Positions 26,743 through 34,352 of a stretch of DNA of 48,160 nt are shown one piece after another (positions within the stretch are counted from its first letter, which is position 1; every line of letters starts with the position of its first letter). Made by a program: the position numbers and the translations under genes. A model generated the notes under the pieces. The model did not search any database, was not told the origin of the DNA, and worked only from the letters and a program-made list of their open reading frames with translations. Source of the stretch: Porphyromonas sp. COT-239 OH1446 (GTDB lineage Bacteria; Bacteroidota; Bacteroidia; Bacteroidales; Porphyromonadaceae); the NCBI RefSeq assembly GCF_000768875.1, contig NZ_JRAO01000003.1, positions 9,108 through 57,267 on the forward strand, in the 5' to 3' direction.

Positions 26743-29430
26743 ATGAACACAGCGAACACAAACTTCCCCCGTCGACGTAGGCTTGGCCTCGTTTGGCTTC
26801 TATTACTCTACCTTCCTCTACTGACCATAGAGGCGCAGACTCGTATCTCGGGCAGGGTTACCAGTAGCGAGGATGGCTCTCCCATCCCCCATGCAGGCAT
26901 ATACTTAACCCGCCTCAAGTCAGGTAGTGTATGCAGCGATACGGGGGACTTCTCCATCCTCATTCCCCCAGGCAGGCATGAGATCGAGATCAGATCGGTA
27001 GGCTACCACACCCAACGCTTCACCCTAGAGGTTGCAGACCAGGAGCTCTCTGGGCTCAGCTACCAGCTTCGCCCACAGGTCTACCAGCTCAACGAACTCA
27101 AAGTTGAGGGTGTACGAGGTAAGGAAGATCCTGCCTACCCCATTATGCGTCGGGTGATGTACCGAGTTCCTCTCTACAGACGGATGATCAAGAGCTACGA
27201 ACTAGAGGCCTTCCTCCGAGGGACAACATGGGTAGACAAGGTGGCTTCGTTTGCCAAGGGCATTCGCATCGGCGAGGGAGAGGTTCGGCTGAAAGACCTC
27301 GTCGGGAAAACCTTCGTCGATGAAATGCACATGCGTCTAAACTATGAAGCTCCCCAAAGCTACAAGCAGCATATCTTCGCCAGGAGATCCTCTAGCCCCA
27401 AGGAGTTTGGGATGGATTTGGGTGGGGAGGGCGGACTAGCCCATCTCATCAGACAAAGTCCCTACGAGGGTCTAGCCACAGAGAGGATGGCAAACATCCT
27501 CAGCCCCATCACCCCAGAGGCCTACAACATATACCGCTATCGCCTCAGAGGACGTACCCTCGAGCAGGAACAGGTTGTTTACCACATCGACTTCGAGATC
27601 CGGGACTCGAGTAAGGACGAGGTGAGCGGTTCGCTCGAGATCATAGGCGACAGCTGGGCACTACGCAGAATATCGCTTAGACACAAGCAGCCTCTAGGCA
27701 TCTACCAAGAGATTCAGTACAATCTCTCCGAAATCGAGCCTGGGATCATGATGCCGACGACCTATTCGCAGTACATCACAGCGAACCTATTGGGTTTCAA
27801 AGCAGGAGGAAAGTTCTTCGGCTCGGTCAAGTACTCCAAGATCGTCTTGAGTGAGGAGGGCAAGCGGGTACAAGAGCTCCTCAAAGGAGGAGCGCCCAAG
27901 ATCAAGGAGCTCACGAGTAAGCGTTTGAGGCAGCACGAGAGAGAGGTTGCCTCGCGACATAGCCCCGCCCTAGAACAAGGGGTGAAACGCTTCGAGATCA
28001 AGCCCGAGGAGGACTCAGTGGTCAAGATCAGTCGAGATAGTCTAGCCACACAGCGGGATAGCCTCTATTGGCAGCGTATCAGCCCCATCCCGATGCAGCG
28101 GGCAGAGCTACAGAGCTTCGCCCAGAGAGACTCTATCGATGAAGCCATTCGCCGTAGGCCAGGGCATAGGAGTGTCAGCCAAGACGATAGCACTGCCTCT
28201 AGAGAGCTAAGGCTCCTCTACCCCAGCATCATGGGCGGCACAATATACGGAGGCCCTCAGTATAGACTATCCATGAGGGAGGGCCTCGCCAATCATCTCC
28301 TATCCCACTACAATTCGGTCAATGCCCTAACACTAGGCGGCACGCTCGAGCTGAGCCGATCTCGACACAAGAGCACCCTTTGGCAACTACAGACAGGCTT
28401 AGGCTATTCGCTGAGCAAATATACCTGGGACTGGCACACACGCCTCATCCTCTATCCTGACAATAAACACAATGCTTGGCTTTCCCTCTCCACAGGCGAT
28501 CAGATCGTCGAGCTTGGACTACGGCGCAAGGGATACAGCAGCCTCCTCAACGCTAGTTACACCGCTATAGATGGCCGAAGTGTAGCAGAGCTTTACAGGG
28601 AGAGACACCTCATGCTCGAGGGTGGATGGCTACCATCCAAGTACCTCAAGGTGGCTATGGGCATCGGCCTCGAAGAGGCCCATCGGGCAGAAATGCGACA
28701 CCTCAAGGGCATCACAAGCAGCTTCGTGGGCAACTTCGGCTCTTGGGATGGAGCGCAAGGGCTTGCCCCCTCGGGATCTCACTACGCTCCCATCACTCCG
28801 GGCTCTGTGGCCCACCTCTACCTCTCTGCCGAGTGGAATCCGACTCCTTACCATAGGGTGCATAGCAATGGGGTTACGAGCTACGTCTCGGCGGGGACGC
28901 ATAGCCCACTGATAGCTGCCAGTCTCGAGGGGGCACGCAGCACCTCGGGTGAGGTAAGCGACTACCTCTTGCTTCGCCTGAGGATCAAGCAACGCCTACA
29001 GCTGGCTCGACACACGAGCAAGTACCTGAACTACTACGCACAGCTCAACACCTATCTATGGCGAGAACGCCTAGCCCGACAGCATCAGATCTACCTGCAT
29101 GGCAGCGGAGGGCTCGTCCAAAGCAATGCCCATCAAAGCACTTTCTACACGCTCGCCCCATACAGCACAGCCACAGAGGATCTCTTCGCCCAAGCAGGGC
29201 TATCGTATGAGGCTAGTCGCATCCTGATCAACTACCTCAAGCTCCCTCTGCTCAGACTCTCTCGAGAGGAGCTATCACTCAAGGCCTACTATGGTCTAGG
29301 GGGGCGGCCCTACCTAGAGGCTGGCTACTCGATCACCTTTGGCCCCTTGGCTCGCCTAGGCTTCTATTATGGGCGCAGCCTAGTGGGAGAGGGGCAGGGG
29401 GCTAGCCTAGTGCTCAACTTCGACCTCTAG
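26743..29430 (+). CDS. DUF5686 family outer-membrane protein with carboxypeptidase-like regulatory domain
   Basis: An 895-residue exported protein. After a basic N-terminus (PRRRRLG) and a hydrophobic signal ending IEAQ, residues 33-115 form a beta-sandwich regulatory domain (ISGRVTSSEDGSPIPHAGIYL, GYHTQRFTL) as found at the front of TonB-linked proteins. The middle region (YPIMRRVMYRVPLYRR, GSLEIIGDSWALRRISL) is DUF5686-like. The last about 350 residues alternate short polar and aromatic strands and end in LVLNFDL, as an outer-membrane beta-barrel would. No TonB plug domain is seen. The function is unknown; a role in surface assembly or transport is inference. It is divergent from dpp7 and ends at a strong hairpin. 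Confidence 0.82.
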   Translation: MNTANTNFPRRRRLGLVWLLLLYLPLLTIEAQTRISGRVTSSEDGSPIPHAGIYLTRLKSGSVCSDTGDFSILIPPGRHEIEIRSVGYHTQRFTLEVADQELSGLSYQLRPQVYQLNELKVEGVRGKEDPAYPIMRRVMYRVPLYRRMIKSYELEAFLRGTTWVDKVASFAKGIRIGEGEVRLKDLVGKTFVDEMHMRLNYEAPQSYKQHIFARRSSSPKEFGMDLGGEGGLAHLIRQSPYEGLATERMANILSPITPEAYNIYRYRLRGRTLEQEQVVYHIDFEIRDSSKDEVSGSLEIIGDSWALRRISLRHKQPLGIYQEIQYNLSEIEPGIMMPTTYSQYITANLLGFKAGGKFFGSVKYSKIVLSEEGKRVQELLKGGAPKIKELTSKRLRQHEREVASRHSPALEQGVKRFEIKPEEDSVVKISRDSLATQRDSLYWQRISPIPMQRAELQSFAQRDSIDEAIRRRPGHRSVSQDDSTASRELRLLYPSIMGGTIYGGPQYRLSMREGLANHLLSHYNSVNALTLGGTLELSRSRHKSTLWQLQTGLGYSLSKYTWDWHTRLILYPDNKHNAWLSLSTGDQIVELGLRRKGYSSLLNASYTAIDGRSVAELYRERHLMLEGGWLPSKYLKVAMGIGLEEAHRAEMRHLKGITSSFVGNFGSWDGAQGLAPSGSHYAPITPGSVAHLYLSAEWNPTPYHRVHSNGVTSYVSAGTHSPLIAASLEGARSTSGEVSDYLLLRLRIKQRLQLARHTSKYLNYYAQLNTYLWRERLARQHQIYLHGSGGLVQSNAHQSTFYTLAPYSTATEDLFAQAGLSYEASRILINYLKLPLLRLSREELSLKAYYGLGGRPYLEAGYSITFGPLARLGFYYGRSLVGEGQGASLVLNFDL

Positions 29431-29449
29431 ACCCTAGGGGATAATGCTT

Positions 29450-29488
29450 CGAGGGCGGTGAAGTTGAGACTTCACCGCCCTCGATCTT
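29450..29488. terminator. Terminator between the DUF5686 gene and trxA
   Basis: CGAGGGCGGTGAAG (29450-29463) and CTTCACCGCCCTCG (29470-29483) pair perfectly over 14 bp with a 6-nt loop, followed on the plus strand by ATCTTTT. It lies between convergent genes and probably serves both. Confidence 0.8.
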
Positions 29489-29511
29489 TTCGGATCAATC
29501 TCGTCCGAGGA

Positions 29512-29826
29512 CTAAAGATGCTTGTCCAGTGTAGCCTGGTAAGTCTGCTTGCTCTGTGCTCCCACAAGCTTATCTACTACCTGGCCACCCTTGATGAAGA
29601 GAACTGTAGGGATGTTACGGATGCCGAAGCGTCCTGGCAGATCGCTATTGGCGTCTACATCGCACTTACCTACGATGGCTCGGCCTTCGTTTTCCTTAGC
29701 CAACTCTTCGATGATAGGGCCTACCATCATGCAAGGGCCACACCAGGTAGCCCAAAAGTCTACTACGATCAGCTTGCCCTCGGAAGCGAGGGACTCAAAG
29801 TTCTGGTCTGTGATTGTCAGTGCCAT
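29512..29826 (-). CDS. trxA: Thioredoxin
   Basis: A small cytoplasmic thiol-disulfide reductase of 104 residues. It has the active site WATWCGPC (Cys at 29 and 32), the cis-Pro motif NIPTVLF and GAQSKQ near the end. There is no signal peptide, so it is the cytoplasmic form. It lies 42 nt after dnaE and is probably co-transcribed. A perfect AT-rich inverted repeat (TTAAAC-T-GTTTAA, 29829-29841) sits 2 nt upstream of its ATG. Confidence 0.96.
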   Translation of the reverse strand: MALTITDQNFESLASEGKLIVVDFWATWCGPCMMVGPIIEELAKENEGRAIVGKCDVDANSDLPGRFGIRNIPTVLFIKGGQVVDKLVGAQSKQTYQATLDKHL

Positions 29827-29828
29827 TG

Positions 29829-29841
29829 TTAAACTGTTTAA
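29829..29841. promoter_or_regulatory. Short perfect inverted repeat before trxA
   Basis: TTAAAC and GTTTAA flank a single T, directly before the trxA start codon. It could be an operator or affect translation, or be chance in an AT-rich spacer. Confidence 0.25.
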
Positions 29842-29868
29842 GATGTTATTATTTAGTTGATAATTACT

Positions 29869-32800
29869 CTACTTCGCATCGAACTCGATCCCCCTCTGCT
29901 GACAAAAGCTTAGGAGCTCTGCTGTGGGGGAGACACAAGCCTCGTCGTAGGCAAACGAGAGAGCTCTATGCTGTGGCTTGTCTACGACTTGTATAGATAA
30001 CATTGCACTACCTCTATTGTTCGACAAGACCTCCTCTAGCTCCTCAACGAGCTCATGGGATAGGCTCTCGAGGGGGATGGAGAGATCGACCTTGCTGATC
30101 AAGGTGTCCTTGACCTCGGGCAGCAACTCAATCTGATGCACAGCAAGCTCTAGATCTCCTGGAGAATAGGGGCGAGAGACGATCGCCCCTCGTATGAGAA
30201 CGAAGAGACCCTCCTTGAAGTAAGGGGCAAGGCGTAGATAGTTGTCGCTAAAGAGGGAGAATTCAAATACCCCCGTCATGTCCTCGACACTTAGGCGGCC
30301 AAAGGGTTGCCCCTTCTTCGTCAGCCCCTGGTAGGCCTTGGCAACGACGCCACCAGCGATCACCGACTTGCCCTCGCCAAGCGCATATATATTGCTCAGA
30401 TCGGTGGCATTGGCCGTACAATAATGGCTCAGGATAACCGAATATGGAGCTAGAGGACTAGAGGAGAGGTAAAGCCCGACAAGCTCTCGCTCTCGGTTCA
30501 ATAGCTCGATCTCTGACAGTGGTTCTTTGACCAGTGGAGGGAGGGGGCGAGGGAGCTGTAGGGCTTCCTCCTCTTGGCCGAAGAGCGAGGACTCCTGAAC
30601 TTCTCTCTCGCGCCTCAGGGTATCTCCATAACGGATCAACGCCCCGAGGAAGGTCTCCTCTCGTCCGTCTGACATGGGTTGAAAATATACCTCTCGGGCA
30701 ATGCCCAGGCTGTCGAAGCCCCCTGCGTAGATGAGGGCCTCAAGAGTCTTCTTATTGCATAGGGAAAGGTTTACTCGCTCAAAAAAGTTGTAGATATCGG
30801 TATACACCCCTCCCTCATCTCGGCAACGGATAATCTCCTCGATGCCCGAAGATCCGGTTCCTTTGACTCCATTCAAACCGAAGCGAATATCCCCCGAGGC
30901 ATTGACGGAGAACTTCTCTCGAGACTCGTTCACGTCAGGCACTAGTACTCGAATATTGAGAGCCTTGCACTCGTCCATCAGCTTCGTGATCTCGACGATA
31001 TTGCTGAGGTTTCGACTCAGAGCACCAGCCATGTACTCCGAGGGGTAATTGGCCTTGAGGTAAGCTGTCTGATAGGCCACCCAGCTGTAGCAGGTAGCAT
31101 GGCTCTTGTTGAAGGCGTAGCTGGCGAACTTCGCCCAGTCGGCCCAGATCTTCTCCAGTGTAGCGACAGGATGACCATTGGCCTTTCCCCCCTCGACGAA
31201 CTTAGTCCTCAGAGCAGCCATCTTGTCCTCGAGCTTCTTACCCATCGCCTTACGCAAGTTATCGGACTCGCCACGGGTGAAGCCAGCGATCTCACGAGAG
31301 AGGAGCATGACCTGCTCTTGGTACACCGTAATCCCATAGGTATCGTGAAGATAACGCTCCATACAGGGCAGGTCGTAGGTAATCGGAGATCGGCCATGCT
31401 TGCGGGCTACGAACTCAGGGATATAGTCTAGTGGGCCAGGGCGATAGAGCGCACTCATGGCGATGAGGTCAGCGAAAGTTGTGGGCTGAAGCTCACGTAG
31501 GTAGCGTTGCATCCCGACCGACTCGAACTGGAAAGTGCCCACTGTACGTCCCTGGCTATAGAGCTCGTAGGTCTTGGGGTCATCCAGCGGGATATGGTCA
31601 ATATCCAGGTCGATGCCATGACGTTGCTTGATGTTGGCCAGGGTCTCCTTGAGGATGGATAGGGTCTTGAGACCGAGGAAGTCCATCTTGATCAACCCAG
31701 TCTCCTCGATCACAGAACCTTCGTACTGGGTTACGAGCAGATCCTCTCCTCCGTCCTTATCCTTGGCTGTACTGATGGGGACGATGTCGCTGATGGGTGT
31801 CTTGCCGATGATGATCCCGCAGGCATGCACTCCTGTATTGCGGACATTGCCCTCAAGGGCCTGAGCATACTTGAGGGTTTCACTCAGCAGGGGGTTCGAG
31901 CTCAGAGAGGCTTGCTTGAGCTCGGGAACGTACTCGATAGCCTCTTTGAGGGTAACCTTCTTCACTTCGGGGATCTTGTCTGGGATAAGCTTAGCCAGGC
32001 GATCGCTCTCTCGGAGCTCGAGCCCCTGCACTCGGGCCACGTCTCGTATCGAGCTCTTGGTGGCCATCGTACCATAAGTAATGATGTGTGCCACACGCTC
32101 CTTGCCATACTTCTCCGTTACCCAACGAAGGATATCGGCCCGTCCGTCATCGTCGAAGTCAATATCAATATCAGGCATCGAGATACGGTCAGGGTTGAGG
32201 AAACGCTCAAAGAGCAAGTCATACTTGATCGGGTCAATATCCGTAATATTGAGGCAATAGGCTACGGCCGAGCCTGCGGCCGAGCCTCGCCCAGGGCCTA
32301 CGAAGACTCCCATGGCTCGAGCCGCTGCAATGAAGTCCTGTACGATGAGAAAGTAACCAGGGAAGCCCATCTTGCGGATCGTCTCAAGCTCGAAGTCTAT
32401 ACGCTCGCAAAGCTCAGGCGTCATACCCTGCTCGGTATATTTGCGCTTAGCCCCCTCGTAGGTCAGGTGGCGCAGGTAGGCATCCGCATCCTCGAAGCCA
32501 TCGGGTATGGGGAAGTCGGGCATTAGAGCCTCATGGTCGATGCTATAGAGCTCGACCTTGTCAAGGATCTCTAGCGTATTGGTCAAGACCTCGGGGATGT
32601 CGGAGAAGATAGCATTCATCTCCGCTGTCGTCTTGAGCCACTCCTGCTTGGAGTAAACCATGCGGTTACGGTCATTGACATCCTTGCCCGTACTGAGGCA
32701 GATGAGTCGGTCGTGCGCCTCTGCATCCTCTTCATTGACGAAGTGGCAGTCATTGGTAGCAATGACCTTGACCCCGAGTCGCTCTCCTAGCTCGAGGATG

Positions 32801-33558
32801 ACACGATTGACGCGAACCTGCTCCTCATACACGGTCATATTCCCCCGAGGATTGTTCGTTTGATGACGCTGTACCTCCAGGTAAAAGTCGTCCCCGAAGA
32901 GGTCCTTAAACCATAAGATACTCTCCTCGGCTGCGGCAATATTGCCAGCCATGATGTGCTGTGGGATCTCTCCTCCAAGGCAAGCCGTCGAGACAATAAT
33001 GCCTTCATGATAACGCTCTAGAAGCTCCTTGTCAATGCGTGGACGCTGGTAATAGCCCTCAGTCCAGGAGATCGAGACCATCTTGATCAGGTTGCGATAT
33101 CCGACCTCATTCTTTGCCAAGAGGACGATGTGCCAGCCACTATAGTCCACTGGACGATTCGGTTTATAAGGATCGGGGACTTTGGCATCCTTGTCATGGC
33201 GAGTGCGACGAGCGCAATAAGCCTCACAGCCCAGGATCGGTTTGAAGGGGTATCGACCCTCGAGGGCCTCGAGCTTGGGGCGCAGATCGACAAGGAGAGC
33301 CGCAGCCTTCGGATTGGCTTCGGCGGCCTCAAGCTCTTGAATCTTGGAACGCAAGGTCTTGATCTCAGAGGCTAGAGCTTTATTCTTACCATTGACATAG
33401 TTATAAAATTCTTTGATGCCGTACATAGCTCCGTGATCAGTCAGAGCTATGCCACGCATCCCGTCGCCCATAGCTTTATCCACCAATTTGGGGATAGAGG
33501 CTTGGCCGTCGAGCAAGGAATATTGGGAGTGAACGTGTAGATGTACAAAGGGTTGCAT
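29869..33558 (-). CDS. dnaE: DNA polymerase III subunit alpha
   Basis: The replicative polymerase catalytic subunit, 1229 residues. The N-terminal PHP domain starts HLHVHSQYSLLDG. The polymerase core has GPGRGSAAGSAV and the catalytic aspartates in PDIDIDFDDDGR; then come the tandem helix-hairpin-helix region and an OB fold near the C-terminus (IAGGVVAKAYQGLTKKGQPF). The frame is open 27 codons further upstream, but MQPFVHLHVHS at 33558 is the family N-terminus and falls after the predicted transcript start. trxA follows 42 nt downstream. Confidence 0.97.
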   Translation of the reverse strand: MQPFVHLHVHSQYSLLDGQASIPKLVDKAMGDGMRGIALTDHGAMYGIKEFYNYVNGKNKALASEIKTLRSKIQELEAAEANPKAAALLVDLRPKLEALEGRYPFKPILGCEAYCARRTRHDKDAKVPDPYKPNRPVDYSGWHIVLLAKNEVGYRNLIKMVSISWTEGYYQRPRIDKELLERYHEGIIVSTACLGGEIPQHIMAGNIAAAEESILWFKDLFGDDFYLEVQRHQTNNPRGNMTVYEEQVRVNRVILELGERLGVKVIATNDCHFVNEEDAEAHDRLICLSTGKDVNDRNRMVYSKQEWLKTTAEMNAIFSDIPEVLTNTLEILDKVELYSIDHEALMPDFPIPDGFEDADAYLRHLTYEGAKRKYTEQGMTPELCERIDFELETIRKMGFPGYFLIVQDFIAAARAMGVFVGPGRGSAAGSAVAYCLNITDIDPIKYDLLFERFLNPDRISMPDIDIDFDDDGRADILRWVTEKYGKERVAHIITYGTMATKSSIRDVARVQGLELRESDRLAKLIPDKIPEVKKVTLKEAIEYVPELKQASLSSNPLLSETLKYAQALEGNVRNTGVHACGIIIGKTPISDIVPISTAKDKDGGEDLLVTQYEGSVIEETGLIKMDFLGLKTLSILKETLANIKQRHGIDLDIDHIPLDDPKTYELYSQGRTVGTFQFESVGMQRYLRELQPTTFADLIAMSALYRPGPLDYIPEFVARKHGRSPITYDLPCMERYLHDTYGITVYQEQVMLLSREIAGFTRGESDNLRKAMGKKLEDKMAALRTKFVEGGKANGHPVATLEKIWADWAKFASYAFNKSHATCYSWVAYQTAYLKANYPSEYMAGALSRNLSNIVEITKLMDECKALNIRVLVPDVNESREKFSVNASGDIRFGLNGVKGTGSSGIEEIIRCRDEGGVYTDIYNFFERVNLSLCNKKTLEALIYAGGFDSLGIAREVYFQPMSDGREETFLGALIRYGDTLRREREVQESSLFGQEEEALQLPRPLPPLVKEPLSEIELLNRERELVGLYLSSSPLAPYSVILSHYCTANATDLSNIYALGEGKSVIAGGVVAKAYQGLTKKGQPFGRLSVEDMTGVFEFSLFSDNYLRLAPYFKEGLFVLIRGAIVSRPYSPGDLELAVHQIELLPEVKDTLISKVDLSIPLESLSHELVEELEEVLSNNRGSAMLSIQVVDKPQHRALSFAYDEACVSPTAELLSFCQQRGIEFDAK

Positions 33559-33583
33559 AAGTATATCCAAAGAGATGTAGGCA

Positions 33584-33591
33584 CAAAGATA
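33584..33591 (-). promoter_or_regulatory. Probable -7 element of dnaE-trxA
   Basis: The minus strand reads TATCTTTG, an exact TAnnTTTG match, about 25 nt upstream of the dnaE ATG. Confidence 0.5.
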
Positions 33592-33693
33592 ATCATTCAC
33601 ACTCAACCTCCGTCCACCCGCGATCAATATAGGTAGCACCTCGACTGAGCTCTCGGAGGCATTGAGAGTGAGCTCTCAGGGAGTCCTCCGCAG

Positions 33694-33808
33694 AGGTCTA
33701 AGTAGGATCTCCATGGAGATCTAGATAGGATCTCACTCGAGGCCTAAATAGGATCGAAGGAGAGATCCTATCTAGGTCGCATGAGTGGTAGATAGGATCT
33801 CGAAGGGG
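33694..33808. repeat. Array of five 23-bp repeat units
   Basis: Five units abut exactly: 33694-33716, 33717-33739 and 33740-33762 are direct, 33763-33785 is inverted and 33786-33808 is direct. The consensus of the conserved part is AGRYCTARRTAGGATCTC, followed by a variable tail. The second unit carries an internal inverted repeat, AGATC-N7-GATCT. The array ends 31 nt before the -33 box of the downstream operon. Confidence 0.8.
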
Positions 33809-33839
33809 CTCTAGGGGACTAAATCTCGGGACGAAACAG

Positions 33840-33870
33840 TTGGAGAAGTAAAGAGAGTTCTATATATTTG
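33840..33870 (+). promoter_or_regulatory. Promoter of the His/Cys protein-receptor-lipoprotein operon
   Basis: TTG (33840-33842), exactly 20 nt, then TATATTTG (33863-33870), the Bacteroidota -33/-7 arrangement. The transcript would start near 33875, which is downstream of the first in-frame ATG (33872). This argues for the second ATG at 33914. Confidence 0.65.
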
Positions 33871-33913
33871 CATGGCAAAACCAATAACTGACGGTCGCTA
33901 CCACACGGCACTC

Positions 33914-34243
33914 ATGCAATATATTCGTCCACGATACAAAGCTCTCGCTCGCATCATGCTTGGGGTACTGCTGCTCTTGCACTGCTCCTACCTGGTGCAC
34001 TATGCCTCGCACCATAGCTGTGCTCAGGCAGAGGTTGCGACGGACGAGGCAGCAGCGGAGGACTATACTCACTGCGTACTGTGCGATTTAGGGATCCTCA
34101 ACATAGTTTCTACACCTGCCCGAGCGGTCTTCGTCTCAACTTTCTATGCGCTGTTGCTCTCTATCCTGCTTCCCATAGTTGCGAGAGAGCGATCAGCTGT
34201 GCCCAACACACACCCAGCCCTTAGGGCTCCCCCAAGCCTATAA
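33914..34243 (+). CDS. Small His/Cys-rich membrane protein, function unknown
   Basis: A 109-residue protein starting MQYIRPRYK. It has a hydrophobic helix (about 11-28), then a short exposed segment rich in possible metal ligands (HYASHHSC, acidic stretch, THCVLCDLG with a C-x2-C pair), a second hydrophobic helix (about 75-95) and a polar tail. No enzyme motif is seen. Small proteins with an HxxHH..C and HCxxC pattern next to TonB-dependent receptors suggest a metal-related role, but I cannot name a family with certainty. An ATG 14 codons upstream (33872) is in frame but lies before the predicted transcript start. It is the first gene of the operon; the receptor follows after 109 nt. Confidence 0.7.
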   Translation: MQYIRPRYKALARIMLGVLLLLHCSYLVHYASHHSCAQAEVATDEAAAEDYTHCVLCDLGILNIVSTPARAVFVSTFYALLLSILLPIVARERSAVPNTHPALRAPPSL

Positions 34244-34352
34244 GCTCGCTCTAACAGTATCACACTACGTCCCTCGTTGTAGGTTGGCGTAGAGTACTTT
34301 AGTGTGCATCCTTGATCAAAAACACTATTTCATACTCATATACATTAAACTA

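Larger units (their letters stand above)
33559..33913. other. Divergent intergenic gap between dnaE and the metal-locus operon
   Basis: This 355-nt gap holds the dnaE promoter candidate (33584-33591), a GC-rich stretch (33600-33690) with GAGCTCTC-type words but no gene, five ordered 23-bp repeat units (33694-33808) and a near-ideal forward promoter (33840-33870). Confidence 0.7.

Noticed and set aside
29869-33558. PolC-type polymerase
   Set aside because: There is no inserted exonuclease domain, and the order PHP, polymerase, helix-hairpin-helix, OB is that of DnaE.
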